64,000 nucleotides of DNA from Paralichthys olivaceus (GCF_024713975.1 NC_091111.1:15540501-15604500); one strand, 5' to 3'; counted from the first letter of the stretch, positions 40,285 through 52,795 are shown. The notes: a model not told the origin generated them from the sequence alone. Program-made: numbers and translations.

Positions 40285-40410
40285 ACATTCACATTCACAC
40301 CTACGGCCAATTTAGATCCTACATTTAATCTCACCTGCAAGTCTTTGGACAGTGAGAAAACCCACGTAACCACAGGGGAAACAGCAAACTCCAGGCATAA
40401 AGGCCCCAGC
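40285..40410 (+). repeat. Dispersed fish repeat fragment (family 2)
   Basis: The words cattcacacctacggccaat, gtctttggac, aaaacccacg and gcaaactcc occur in the order seen in a repeat very common in fish intergenic DNA. A second, shorter piece lies at 41395-41470. Strongly diverged; no family name assigned. Confidence 0.55.
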
Positions 40411-41394
40411 CAAACCTTCTTGCTGTGAGGCGACAGTGCCGACCACTTTATTATCAAGTTCTCCTTTTCGTCGCCTGTAAGCCGCCCTGATTCACCACCA
40501 TGCAATCTAACACAACTGTTCATTAGAGAAAATCCACATAAAAATAAACAGGACCCACATCTGCGTTTCATTAGCCCACCCTCGGAAAACACAGCAGCTC
40601 TGATCTCCCATCAACATGCACGTAGAGTCGTCTTAAAAACGCTATTGTCAGATCATCCGCTCCTCCCCCAACCTCCTGCCATTCCCCTCTGACAGTACAC
40701 ATCCACTCGCTGTACCGGCTATGTAAATGTTCCACTGCGGCGATGCACGGCGTTCGATCCCTGCTGCTTTGATCTGACGCTGATCTTTCTTGTAAATACT
40801 CCTGTCCCCACTGTTCCTCTCACGTCTCACTCTGTAATTCGTCTTTCTAGGGAAGATTGATCTGCACATCACCATCCTTCTGTGTTCACAGTGACCCACG
40901 CAGGGGACAAACGGGACCAAGGGAGTTTAATTACCTCTGAGAACAAAAGACAAGGACACATTTCATCACAGTTTGACGTCTAAATCTCCCCGGTGACTCC
41001 TCACGTCCTCCGTCATGATTTTTTGTGTCGGTCCATAATATCCTTTCACAATGGGCTCATATGGATCACCATCTGCCTGGAGGGGCTTTATGTAGTGCCT
41101 ATAACAGACCTTTCACCTGTTGTTGGGGCGTTGGGTGCTGGGCCGTGCAGTGGTGCCTGCAGCCATTAAAATGTGTTCACAGCTTCTAGAAACAAGGCCA
41201 TTGCTGGGTCATATGTCACTGGTAAGTGTATAGAGGGGGTCAGGACAACTGTTTCTGACTGTAATGAAGCAGCCAAGGAAAAGCAATTGTCAAGGCATTT
41301 ATTGACAATTTATTGACAAGTTAAGAGAATTGTTTCAGGCACTATCCATCCATTATTTTTACTGCTTTCCTAATCTGCATGTGTTTGTGTTGTA

Positions 41395-41470
41395 GTAGTA
41401 GATACCTGAAGAAAATCCAACACAGAGGCAAGGAGAACATGCAAACTCAACACAGAAAGGCACGAATCCA
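41395..41470 (+). repeat. Dispersed fish repeat fragment (family 2)
   Basis: It carries ggagaacatgcaaactcaac followed by acagaaaggc, the 3' half of the same repeat found at 40285-40410. Confidence 0.55.
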
Positions 41471-42924
41471 AACAGGTACCATCATTCCAACCCTTAAAAT
41501 ACTGATTACTGTAAACAAACAAAAACTTAACATCAACTAGCTGTTTTCTCTTTACCACTGTTAATGGAATATTTCTTAGGGAAGTCATTTTCTAGCAAGT
41601 TTCTCCAAATATCTCAGTTTTATTAAATAATTACAGGAAATCATAATTTGTCAGTGCTTGCAAATTTCTAGCACACTTACGCTATAGTTCAGCAGACATA
41701 GTGCTCTGAGTCATTGTTCCGACTTGAGATGTTGACACAGCAACATTTCATTTCATGGGAGCAGAAACATAAAGCTGTCAAACCTCGCCACATGGAAAAT
41801 GTGTCTGAGTCCATCTGTGACGGAAATAAATCTGACATCCCAGAGGAAACATAAGGCTGATGTTGCCTTCACTAAATGTCGTTTTTTTAATGACCTGTTG
41901 TCCTAAATTAATTGTAATCATTGAAGCAATCCTCTATGACGTGGATGTTCTGCTCCATAAAACGTCATTGTCTCTGGATGAGATAATCAGTCGTGGCAAG
42001 TGCATCAGCCCTCAGGTCAGATGTATCACAATGGCTTTGATCTCTAGGGGCCAATTTCCTTAATTACATGTCCACACATTTATTATCGGCAGTGACACGG
42101 GGCCACTAGTACATGGCTGATGCAGTGTAAATCGCTGTTTTTGAGCCATTTCTGAAATGGGGACCATCAGTGAAGGGCATGATCCAAGTGACCGAGAGGA
42201 AAGATAAACACTACTCGTACCAGACGAGTCGTAGCTTTTTATTCCACACTTCTTCAACATTGAATTTTGTAAGCTTCTAATTAAAGTAATTTGCTGGAAA
42301 ACCCGAGAATTGATTTTTAAATAAACGGAGGCTCCTTTAATAAGCTTTTTGATTTGAACAAGTCATTTAAAGCTGTCAATGGGCAACGCTTTCAAGTCCC
42401 TCTGGAGAATGTGCTCTGTAGAAATGGGGAGCGCGTTATTTCAGACAGCCGAGGCCTGATCAAAGCTGTCAGCACAACAGCGTGAAGCAGTGACAGAAAA
42501 AACATAGAGCGCCAACACTAAATGACAATTCAAAGAAAAGCTATTCAAGACATTAATGGGTAAAAACATGAATAAAACAGCTTCACTGGGAGTCAACTTT
42601 AAATTTACATATTCATATTTGCAGAATGAGTGTTCACAAACTCTCACCAGGGACTGAACGCTGTCAACCTGAAAGACGGAGTTGGTTCTTAGAATTTCAC
42701 TTTAACCCTCAATGGAATTCTGCTCAGAGTTAAAAGGGAAGAATAACACTATCAGGTCTCTACTGTATGATACACATGGGAGGTAGACAGGAAATTAGCC
42801 TAGTGTAGCATAAGAGGAAGAAACAGCTCAACTGACTCTACGCAAAGTTCCAGCCAAAAAGTTTTCTAATTAGCTAATTTGTCTTTTGCCTTTGTTCGCA
42901 CTTTGTTTTTATTTCTTTACAGAC

Positions 42925-43020
42925 CGTAAAGATGGACAACAGTACTGCTACCAAAAGTGAAGCCAAAGTGTCTTGATTGCCCCCTGGTGGATGGGCTGCA
43001 GTATAGGTTAAAAATCCATG
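42925..43020 (+). repeat. Dispersed fish repeat fragment (family 3)
   Basis: The block with aaaagtgaagccaaagtgtc, then ttgattgccccctggtgg, is shared with 27690-27800 in the same orientation and with a short inverted copy at 63808-63850. Confidence 0.65.
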
Positions 43021-43329
43021 TAAAATACATTTGAAAGATGGTTTCTGTCATTTTACATAGTTCTTATCACACAAGAATAAAAACATCAAATTATTACTAA
43101 AAATGTTGACTTCCTTAAAAAACCTTAAAAATATCCTTGTGTGATATTAGCTAACCAATGTGGGCAGCTTGTGATTACTTTCAATAAATGTACTCTCAAG
43201 TTTGAATCTCCGCCTGCTGAATTTCAGTTTTACTCTATTTATAAAATTTAAGAGCTACAGGGTTTCATTCAGTGGTCATCAGATGCTGCTCAGCTGTTCT
43301 TTGGGATTTCAGATTGATGAGGCAACAAA

Positions 43330-43450
43330 ATTCCTACATAAAGTCCGGCTCTACAGTGCATATAAAGAGCATTCACGCCCCCTTGGAAGCTTTATGTTGC
43401 TTTTGGTTTTCAACATTAAAGCATCATCTGAACCGTAAAATATAAAATAC
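43330..43450 (+). repeat. Dispersed fish repeat fragment (family 4)
   Basis: The words agtgcatataaagagcattc, cccccttgga and ggttttcaaca match, in my recollection, a transposon-derived repeat widespread in fish. It is a fragment only and its ends are unclear. Confidence 0.4.
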
Positions 43451-45539
43451 ACATTTGTGTAAATATTCCTCCTCTTTACTCAGACGCTGGTGCGGTCGAC
43501 TGGATAGAGATAAACTGTGTATTCAGTCAAAAAGGTCAATTCAAATTTGAAATTGTTATATTAAAGCCGACTTTGCCAATGAACCAATGTTTCCATATTA
43601 GGCTCCAAACAATATGCAAGATTATAATGGATTATAATAATATGAGTTCGCAAACATTTGTTGTTCCCCTTGGTTTAACTCATACAGTACAACAGATGAC
43701 TCTAATCAGAAGGGTTGTTTTCTACAGCATGAGAGTTGCAGTAACTCTACACTACAGGACCTGGTTTGTTCTCAGAGGAGCAGACGACTGGTTGAGGTCA
43801 CGTATAAATGTCGTAAAGCAAGTTTAGCAGGAGCCAACGCAGATGTTTTCACTGAAGCTGAGCATTAAACTGCCCAGAACCACCAGCTCTCTATTTCACA
43901 TCAAAAGACGCCGTAACAAAAAAAAACTCCTCTGCTCTGGATCTGAAAAAACACGTGGCCAAAACTTCCATGTCAAATCTCAAGACAGTGAACTCGCTCC
44001 AGGACTAAAAGCTGAACGCACACTCTCCATCTTCCTCAATCTTCTTATCACGTAAAGAGTTTTGACAGGTTCGGGATTATTACGTCCACTGAGGCTGTAG
44101 TTTGACATTATCTAGCACAGTTTCATTTTGCTCTCAGGAGGCGCTGAACATAAATCTGCATTTTCATTAAGACAAAAGATAATAAACTACTGAGGTGATC
44201 CACCAGGACACTCAGACCTGATTTATGTTGGCTACTGAGTTCTCCACACACCTCAGTGTCAGTGCAGCCGTAACTGGAGCTGTGTCTCAATTCAAGGGGC
44301 CGCAACCTTCGAAGACCAAACCGAAATGAGTCTGTCTGGTCCGAAAGAGCTGAAAGTTCGAGAAAGTGCTACCGCCCCCTTGTTTTATAATCAGCTGTTT
44401 GATTGAGTTTAAGCCTGATACTCAAGCATTGGAACGTCTTGTCTTTCTAGGACTGATACACTTGCCAGGATCCCGTTGGAGCCTTCATTTCTCTGGGATA
44501 AAAGGACGTATTCGTTTGAAGGAGCCTTCGGAACCCGTCGTGCCACTGTGACGATCTTCAAAAGGCCTCTAAAGGTGCAGCAATACACAACTGATTTTCT
44601 TGCAGCTTCCTTCAAGAAACCTTCATTCAGCTCTTTGCACAAGCTGCACTTTCTCTTTACTCGTCTGTGTTTATGTTGCAGCAGCACGACTGTGTTGATT
44701 TTATTGTTTGACACTTTGCATTGACATCTTGAAAGGTTCTGGCAAAGTCAGCTGTGAGGCCATTTGAGTAATGCATTCAGTACAATGTGTTGAGTGGGCT
44801 CAAGTTATTGGATTCTGTGAAATGAAAGTGTATTTACATTCTGCAGGTTCTATAAATGTTCACTCGCTATTCCTGATCCGCATTGTTATAGAAAAGCCAC
44901 AAGGGCTGACGTGAGGATTTTAGCAGACAACATTCTGCAGGAGAAAAGAGAAGTGATAAGGTGAGAGGGGGAGAGAAATGAAGATATGAAAATAATGCTT
45001 GCAAACGGGTTGAGTGGGTTCCGTGCTTCATCCTACCGCTTCCGCTGTTTTGTAGAAGGTCAAATTTAATCTATGTAATTATTGTCATGCAAGCTCTCGG
45101 CTTGAATCAAAGTGCTCCAGGACACACCCACGCACTGTTTTAAACATTCCTATTGAAAAAACTCATGCACAAAAAAAAAAGGCTCCTCGATAATGTTTTT
45201 TCGTCTGAATGTGACATCAGGGAGATTACCTTTCCCTCTCCTGCAGCTGAAGATGTCTCTCAAATGGAGATAGAGCTCAGAGAGGTGGGCTGTTAAACCC
45301 TGGCATTGCACATTCTTATTCAAATGAATGTTGTTTGGCCATTTTCTCCAGGATATGAATCGATTAAAATATCCCATTTGTTCCACTTGAGGCTGGACAT
45401 TATCTGCTTTTAGTGTCGTCCAGAGAGCCATATTTATCCAGGAGGTGTTTTGAATGCCTCCTGTGTTGTGTTACTTCTCTCTCTGTCTTTATTTTTATTT
45501 GCTTCTATTTGCAACTCGGATTCTGATGTTTGAGTCTGT

Positions 45540-45665
45540 ATGGGCTTCGCAAAAAACTACTCTCCAGATTCGCATGAAACTTGGTTGGAGGGATTGGACA
45601 TGTGCCAAAAAAGAACCCATCAAATTTTGGGGCGAATCCTGGAATTTAGATTTCACTTTCTTTAA
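45540..45665 (+). repeat. Dispersed fish repeat fragment (family 1)
   Basis: Same family and orientation as 35570-35715 (gcatgaaacttggttggagg, aagaacccatcaaattttgg). Confidence 0.6.
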
Positions 45666-46249
45666 CTTTCTTGCAAGATAATAATTTAATTTTCTCTTGT
45701 TTGTGTTGGACTTCTCCTTGTCTGGGCTAATTGTGTGTCCAGGACGCCTTCAGGGATTCGTCTATTTTTAGTTACGAGGGTTGAGTAAAAGATGGCTTCT
45801 CTGTGTGTCCGCGCTGTCCTCAAATGGTTGAGTGTAACCTAATACTTCAGTGCAAGTACATCACCAGTAAACAATCCCAGAGCTGGCAGTCAGCTGGACG
45901 CGATACACAAGGATTCAGGAATTGCTTTGATTATCTGAATCTCACGCAGCAACACTGTCGTCACACAAGTTTATCTCCACTGAAGTTCCCAGTTAACTGA
46001 CTGTAGCAGCAGCTGGAAACATCTCAGGGTTCAGGCTGAATGTCATGCTGTGTTTATTTACAGCATCTTGAAGCACGATCCACGGTTTAACACTGTGATG
46101 GTGAAACAAACACGGCAGAGGCTGCAGATTATTCTTCTCTACCTTTGCTGCATGTTAAGAGTGGAAAGACATGTCAGTGAGATCGTGTAAACACCATTAG
46201 AGCAGCACTCAGTGGAGCGCCACTCTAATGGATAACTGCCAAGGCCCAA

Positions 46250-46570
46250 TAGTTGCCTCAAATTCAATCAAGCTGCACCAAATTTCACACAGTCAGAGAA
46301 ATCAATCCCCTAAATATGCCTGATTTTCTTTTTTTATCAAGATCCATGAATTATTCTCTGGGAAATTGGAAAATGTCAAAAAAACGACCTCGCAATGTTA
46401 AAGAAAGTGACATAAAAATAAGTTCCTGGATCCGCCCCCTCCATGAAATCAATGGATTCTTTCCTGACACAATACCACATCCGTCCATCAAGTTATATGC
46501 TAATCAGTTTAGTTGTTTTTGGTTCATTATGGTACAAACCAACCAGCAAACAAGCAGACAGGGGTGAAAA
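46250..46570 (-). repeat. Dispersed fish repeat, longest copy of family 1
   Basis: About 320 bp in inverted orientation relative to 45540-45665. It includes caccaaatttcacacagtca, cctgattttc, gatccatgaatta, ctggatccgccccct and gacaggggtgaaaacataac. It has no open frame and is probably a non-autonomous or truncated element. Confidence 0.62.
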
Positions 46571-46662
46571 CATAACCCTGGTGTCGAGAGTGGCACATAG
46601 GAGAGAACGCATACCTCCTTATGTTTACACTTGTATCATGTGGCTCAAATATATAACCTTGA

Positions 46663-46663
<1 letters not shown>

Positions 46664-46709
<46 letters not shown>
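46664..46709. repeat. (AT)n microsatellite
   Basis: About 23 uninterrupted AT units following the family 1 repeat. Confidence 0.95.
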
Positions 46710-46710
<1 letters not shown>

Positions 46711-49116
46711 CGTCAGACAACTCATCTTTACTTAAAAAACTATCTGTCAGGATATAACAGCTCTGACCATCTAGAAACATACACCGTCAGTGGCAACGTC
46801 CATTAACAAGCTGTAAAAATCCTCTGTTTAATTGCGGCTTTTTTAATGGACGATAACGATGAGCACAAATTTTCATGTAAATACTCAGGAGTACCTCTAA
46901 TCTTAAAACGCCCACTGAGCGCCGCAGATGACCAACATGTGGGTGTAAAATCTGGTGATTAGCCATCCGATCACAGCAGGTCGCTGTGGAGTACACCGCA
47001 GATGGTTGTGTGTTTGTGTGCTTGTAATTATTTGTATGCACTTGTGGGAGAGAAAGGGAGGATGTCTGTGCTTGCCGCTGTGTGTGTGTGTGTGCATTCG
47101 TATAAATCTAAATCTGAACGTGAAGGTGGGTGCATGTGTATTTGCATGTGCATCTGCTGAGGGGGGGGGGCATTGTCAATTGCACAATTGCACAATGCAT
47201 GCCTTTGACATTCCAGCTCCACCTGTCAGCGTGCACAAAGGCTTTTCTCCCGAGCTCTGACATGTGAGAATCTGCGGCTGGCCGGCAGAGATAGCAGACT
47301 CCTGTGTTGGACACGTGTGGGTGGACGGACTGCAGAGTCCTGCCTGACCTCCCCCGTGATCTCTCTTTCTCAGGCAGCTCAACTTAGACTGGAGCTCGGT
47401 GGAAAACATTAAAACGCTTATTTGGAATCCGTGCTTATCAAACACACTGACGTCTTGTGCCAGTGAATGATGCTCTGTCAGTGTGAGGCAGGAAGATGGA
47501 TCAGCCTCCGTCACTGTGACAGGAGGTGCAACAATCACTGCAATTCAAATGTTATTATTTTTGCCCTTTACTCTTAGCTCCCTCATCAGGCAGAACACTG
47601 TATTTTTTTTTACAACTAACATAACATCTGCATGTTCATGTCCAACTTCAATCAACTGAAGATTTAACGCCCTTGTTGTATTTTGTTAGAAAATGGGTCC
47701 CTGATATCTTTTCAGTCTGTGAAATTATATTTTTCTAATGCTGGCATGAAGGTAGCAGCTTTAACTGGACAGCAGTGATATCCATCCATACTTAGGAGCT
47801 GTGTTCTCATTCTGCTGATGGTTGTACAAAATAACACTGGGGCACATGAGGTGCAGTCTTGGCTCGTCCCTCCAGGTTGCAATCAAAAATATCAAACCAT
47901 GGACATCTGGGAAATGTTTGAATCGAATGTCCCATTTTAATTATAGCTCCCCGGCCGTGCCGAGTGAGGAAGTTTCTGAGGAACGTTGTATTTGTGCAGA
48001 CTAACGGTGTAGAAGTGACCTTTCAAATTGTGGAATTTTAACCTTTAAATATAGCAGCCATTAAAGTTCATTTTTGAAAGTGTGGGACACAGTGTGAGAA
48101 ACATTAGTGTCAGAATTGTATTAAGACTTGAGGCAGATTCAGACTCATTAATACTCTTACATATCATTTTTCATGAATTAATGGAGAAGAGGTTGATTAT
48201 TTATATTCTTCTTCCTCTTTTTCATCTATCTGAGCTCCGTCGTTCCCTTTCTCATTTGCATTATTTCTGTTTAACGTCCAGCCTGTTGCTGCTTCACCTC
48301 ACCCGCTGCTCATGTGGAGCAGAGTGGTGACGACTGCTGCTAAAATGTAAACCCATTAAAAGGACATGTCCTGCAGCCAAGGCAGCTGCTGAGGTCCCAG
48401 TGTTGACAATGTGATCATTCGCAGAATTGCAGCCCACTGACACATGCACTGCTTTTAACACACTCCTGCACAGAGTTCTACATCTGAAACACTACCTCGC
48501 TCTCAGTCGCAGTATAAATCTCTGATCCCAGGAAGATCACAAGCAAAAACAAACACGAACAAACCTTATGATATGTTGCTTTCATGTGTTCCTTGTACCA
48601 CCCCCACCTGTGGTGTTCAATGGAGACTTTGGTGTAATCTTTTGTGAAACACCTGATGTCTCATGGATTCAGCACATTTGTCTTTTCTCTCACAGGAGCT
48701 TCCTTTCTTTATTATTTCAAAAAACAGACATTCATGGTGATATATATATATTTCTGTACAGAGGAATACGCTACTGTGCTGTCTACAGTCTGAGTGTGAG
48801 GATTGGGGATGGGGGAGTTATATAAGGAGCCTACATAGGGGGGGATCCACATACAGCCTGTTCAAACAGTTCCCCTCAGCCCACAGGGAGTCACTGCGCA
48901 AAGGCACAGCTCATCAAGTCAATATATGTCCCTTTAATAGGCGCAATTTTTCAAAAAGTGAAGGTCCTCAGAGGCCACGACTGCAATTTCTACTGAGGCT
49001 ATTTACAATCTCAAGTCGTCATTGTATCATTAACCCAGAGGTTAAGTTTGAAAGAATCACAAATCAACAGTGAGTTATTAATTTTGATGTTCTTCTGTTC
49101 GGCAGGTGTTTATTGT

Positions 49117-50616
49117 TCACGAGACAAAATACTCGTTGGCCTCGGCTGTGCTTCCGAAGCTCGTGTCCTTGCTGGGGGTCGACATGCCGGCCCCTCCCCT
49201 GGGATCCTTCAGTAAAGGGATGTAAGTGTCACTGTGGCAGGAGCGCATGGTGCTGTCCCACACCCCCGCACCGCAAACGTGTCTCTGCGCACTGGGTGCA
49301 GCCTCCAGCTCCTCGGCGCCGGAGCGCAGCGCCATCAGCTCGATCTCGTGCTTGGCCGCAGTCTCCAGCACCTGTTGCTTGTTGTAGAACAGGACGAAAT
49401 TGTTGATGATGGGGTGGATGGGCAGCGCGATGGCGATCACCCCGCAGAGGAAGCTGATGGCTGCGTTGCACCGACCTAAAGTGGTCTTGGGGTAGACGTC
49501 TCCATAGCCCACTGTGGTCATGGTGATCACTGCCCACCAGAAGGACTGTGGGATGCTGGTGAACAGGGTGTCCGGGTGGTTCTGCTCCATGGTGTAGCCC
49601 AGTGCGGAGAAAAGGAACACCCCCACGCCCATGTACATGAGGAGCAGCCCCAGCTCTTTGAAGCTGCTCTTCAGGGCAGATGTGAGCGTCTGGAGTCCGG
49701 AGGAATGACGTGCCAGCTTGAAAATGCGCGCTATGCGCATTATGCGTAAAGCCTGCACCGCCTGCTGCACGTTAGCCAGCTCCATCATTCCAGCGCCGAA
49801 GGAGGTGAGGACGAGCACCACGAAGAAGGGCATTATCGCCATGAAGTCGATGATGTTCATGAAAGCCAGCACGAATTTGATTTTGTTGGGGGAGGAGATG
49901 AGACGCAGAAAGTATTCAACAGTGAACCAGCAGATGCACAGCGTCTCGATGACCTCCAGAGTCGGGTGCTCCGTGAGGTTTCCCTCTGCGTCCTCCACCT
50001 GCAGGTCGGGGATGGTCCCAACGCACATGACCACGGAGGAGACGAGGATGAAGATGAAGGAGACGATCGCGATGATGTGCGCGGGCAGCGAGGACTCCGG
50101 CTTCTCCATCAGCCTCCAGAGGCACATCTGGAAGCGCTGCCAGCCCGCAGCAGACGGGTCTCCCTCTCTGTCCACCAGGATAGTTTTCACTTTCTCCGCG
50201 ATCTCTGCAAGTTCGTCCTCCACCTCCTTCAGGTGGAAGGTGCAGCAGTCATCCAGGAAATCCGAGTCGATCTTCCAGAACTCCATCTCCTTCATAAAAC
50301 AAATGGGGCAGATTCCTCTTTTCATGTGGATCTCTCCATAATAATACAACTCAATTACGCACTTGAACGCCTCGGGGTCTCTGTCAAAATAAAACTCTCC
50401 AGTGTCCGGGTCATAGTCGTCACACAGTGAAGATATGTCCTCCGGAGACTTCAGGGAACAGTCCACCAGCTCAGCCAGCCGGGTGTCCGGGTAGCGGCTC
50501 AACACGTCCCCGTATAGCACCTGTTTCACTCCGCCGATGTTCACAACGATCTCCGTCTCCTCGCTGGCTTCAGAGCCGTTGCAGTCTGCGTACCGCGTCC
50601 TCTGGACCCCCCACAT
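49117..50616 (-). CDS. kcnf1: Voltage-gated potassium channel modifier subunit Kv5.1
   Basis: Intronless reading frame of 499 residues (human KCNF1 has 494). Order: T1 tetramerisation domain (EIVVNIGGVKQVLYGDVLSRYP to DFLDDCC), six membrane segments, S4 with regularly spaced Arg/Lys (ALRIMRIARIFKLARHSSG), pore loop with the potassium filter TTVGYGD, S6, and a C-terminal tail. In S6 the PxP hinge of conducting Kv channels is changed to LPIHPIINNF, typical of the electrically silent subunits that only work together with Kv2 (KCNB) subunits. The frame stays open 64 codons further upstream (ATG at 50808), but the start MWGVQRTRYADCNG at 50616 gives the family length and places the T1 domain near the N-terminus as in orthologs. 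It lies antiparallel to rock2 and pdia6, as in human 2p25. The a/b duplicate is undecided. Confidence 0.95.
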   Translation of the reverse strand: MWGVQRTRYADCNGSEASEETEIVVNIGGVKQVLYGDVLSRYPDTRLAELVDCSLKSPEDISSLCDDYDPDTGEFYFDRDPEAFKCVIELYYYGEIHMKRGICPICFMKEMEFWKIDSDFLDDCCTFHLKEVEDELAEIAEKVKTILVDREGDPSAAGWQRFQMCLWRLMEKPESSLPAHIIAIVSFIFILVSSVVMCVGTIPDLQVEDAEGNLTEHPTLEVIETLCICWFTVEYFLRLISSPNKIKFVLAFMNIIDFMAIMPFFVVLVLTSFGAGMMELANVQQAVQALRIMRIARIFKLARHSSGLQTLTSALKSSFKELGLLLMYMGVGVFLFSALGYTMEQNHPDTLFTSIPQSFWWAVITMTTVGYGDVYPKTTLGRCNAAISFLCGVIAIALPIHPIINNFVLFYNKQQVLETAAKHEIELMALRSGAEELEAAPSAQRHVCGAGVWDSTMRSCHSDTYIPLLKDPRGGAGMSTPSKDTSFGSTAEANEYFVS

Positions 50617-51060
50617 TGTGTAGACAACAGGTCCGACACAAAACAGCTCAAATGAACCGAGATTTCCAACACAACCTGCTGCTGGCAAAGTGCAAACAAG
50701 TCCCCAGACGCTCCGGCGCTGTGCGTAAAAGCTGCAAAATCCCCCAAACCTCCGAGGTGAAGTTTGAAGATAATGGATGTGTTGGTTCTGCGGTGGTCGC
50801 AGCGTCAAGTCTCCTCACTTGAGCTCAGCCGAGCTGTTTGGCAGTGAACAGTGCGCCTGTGCGCTCCGAGAAAGTTGGCATTGAAGTGCGCGTAACGTCA
50901 AGGTAGCCATAATCAAAAAACACACTTCCGACACAAACTTTCCAAAATAAAACGACCCCTCTCAATGCAGTTCGTGCTGCAGATTTCTTCAAAGTGACTC
51001 TTAAGCACCAGATCACAAGCAGCTGTTATTTTAAGGTGTTTTAATTGCAGTGAAGGAGTC
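50617..51060 (-). promoter_or_regulatory. kcnf1: Probable kcnf1 5' UTR and promoter
   Basis: A moderately GC-rich stretch directly upstream of the kcnf1 start, with an in-frame upstream ATG at 50808 that is probably untranslated or initiates weakly. I see no TATA box at a convincing distance. The transcription start is not determinable here. Confidence 0.3.
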
Positions 51061-52620
51061 AATATATTAGCAACAGCAAGGCGGAACGATTCCCAGTTCG
51101 CCACATGTCCTGCATTCAGTAAATGGAGTGTTTTATATAGTTTGTCAGTCTTATCAGCCACTCTTTGACTATACAAGACACATTCACCAATTTGCACACA
51201 CATTCACAAAGTGCTTCTACACACAGACTTACTATCACACACACCATGCATACAGCCGTCAGGGGCTATTTAGGATTCAGTGTTTTCTATCACTTTTAAG
51301 TTTTAACTTTCTATTATTATTATTATTAGTAGTAGTAGTGGTAGTATTACACCATTATCATTATTGTATATAATTGTATAATTCATGATTAATTAAGAGT
51401 TACCTATTTTTTAAAGGTCTATAGTTAGCTATCATGTCAGGGCTCAACCCATCCAGCCTGTGCTTTTATTTTTGAGGCCCACCTCATGTGTTCCGGTGTT
51501 GCTGTGTGTGTCTGTGGTTGTGTGTGTCTGTGGTTGTGTTGGTGCAGTAGTGCAGGCATCAGATTATAAATATCTTCGGTATGTGATGAATTGTGAAGCA
51601 GAGACACTCACTCATCTTCAGCTGCAACTCAAAGACCAATAACTGGTCAAAGGTAATATATTGTAAAGGCTGTAATACACTGGTCCAGCAATATTTCTCC
51701 ATTCAGACCCCAGACCTGCATATCCATCATCCATTTTGAATGTATTACAGGTTGTCACTGAGTAAAGTAGACTCAGACTGAACCAGGATCAGAGAAAATG
51801 TTGGTGTCAGATCAAATATCAGATCAGAAGTGAGAGAATGAAGCTCTTGATAATATTTTTCTCCTTTAATTTTCAATATCATTATATTTATTTGCTGGGT
51901 AATATTTCTTCACAACTTTTATTCTAAGTGCATCTGATCAGTTCTGCAGTAAAATGACTGAGCAGCACTTTACCTTGTTGCTTGTCTCCACCTAGTGGCA
52001 AGGCCTCCACACTGCAGTAGTACCTGTGAGTAGTACAAGTACTTTTCTATTTCTGATAGAAAACAATGGTACAAACCACAGAGGTTAATAATCCATTAAT
52101 AATTAAAAACCTGTTCTACAGTAAAGTTTGATAAGCGCCTTGTTCACAGCAGACATTCTGACATGTTACAGGAGGAACAGATGTTCACTTTAACTTTAAA
52201 TTAGTTTTAAAACAATACATCACTAAAGAGGAACATGTCAGCTGTATTGATAATAAAAGTAATTGTTAGCTAAGGCTTTAAAGTTGAAATAATACTGACT
52301 GAAAACAACAAGTTAATATAAATGTGTATACATATCTGTTTACTCAAGCATGTCTAAAAATATACATAACTAAATCATATTTCTGTATACAGCACCGTGT
52401 AATATTCTCTATGATGTTATTGGTCATTTTCCATCTATTTGAAGATGTTTGATACTTTCACATGTTCCCTTCTCCTCCTCAGTAAGAACAGACTTCACCC
52501 ATCCACAGTTTATCTGTATATAATAATTCTCCTCAACCCTGTCGACAAATCACCGCTCGAGACAAAGTGTCTGACAAGAAATCTGTTATTATTAAAATTA
52601 TTTAAATTATTAATATTATT
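51061..52620. other. Intergenic region between divergent kcnf1 and pdia6
   Basis: No gene supported. It contains a short trinucleotide stretch of ATT then AGT units at about 51312-51345 and an AATATT-rich segment at 52585-52635. Confidence 0.45.
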
Positions 52621-52635
52621 AATATTATTATTTCA

Positions 52636-52733
52636 CTTGTGTTCCACCTCTTCCCCCCCTCTCTCTCACCCTCTCCCCATCCTTTCTCTCTCTGACTCTG
52701 CCCCCCCCCCCCCCCCTCTCTCTCTCTCTCAGT
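52636..52733. repeat. Polypyrimidine tract upstream of the pdia6 promoter
   Basis: Almost 100 nt of C and T on the + strand with very few purines, including a run of about 18 C followed by (CT)n. Such tracts can form triplex DNA. It ends about 30 bp before the first CCAAT box of the pdia6 promoter. Confidence 0.85.
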
Positions 52734-52763
52734 GGTGGTATTGAAACTACACGTCGCCCTGTG

Positions 52764-52768
52764 ATTGG
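52764..52768 (-). promoter_or_regulatory. pdia6: Inverted CCAAT box
   Basis: attgg (CCAAT on the minus strand) in a GC-rich context, 28 bp before the ER-stress element. A likely NF-Y site. It lacks a correctly spaced CGTGG partner, so it is not a second ER-stress element. Confidence 0.5.
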
Positions 52769-52795
52769 CTGCAGCGCAGCGTCGGAGGCAGCGGA

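Larger units (their letters stand above)
37161..49116. other. 12 kb intergenic region between the LRG-like pair and kcnf1
   Basis: I find no coding exon here. The region has a (GT)n tract (37741-37769), an (AT)n tract (46664-46709), diverged dispersed repeats listed separately, and stretches with balanced base composition and clusters of TAATTA/ATTTGCAT-like words that look more like conserved regulatory DNA than neutral sequence (39590-39760, 41030-41220, 41940-42480, 45140-45440). Conservation cannot be judged from one genome. The kcnf1 3' UTR must enter this region from the right. Confidence 0.5.

Noticed and set aside
49718-50341. Long open frame (207 codons) on the + strand across kcnf1
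   Set aside because: It is exactly antisense to the T1 domain and first membrane segments of kcnf1; the Met/Lys/Arg-rich text reflects codon bias of the real gene.
52741-52768. Second, inverted ER-stress element around the first CCAAT box
   Set aside because: The base pattern nine nt from attgg is cacgt instead of cgtgg, so only the CCAAT half fits.
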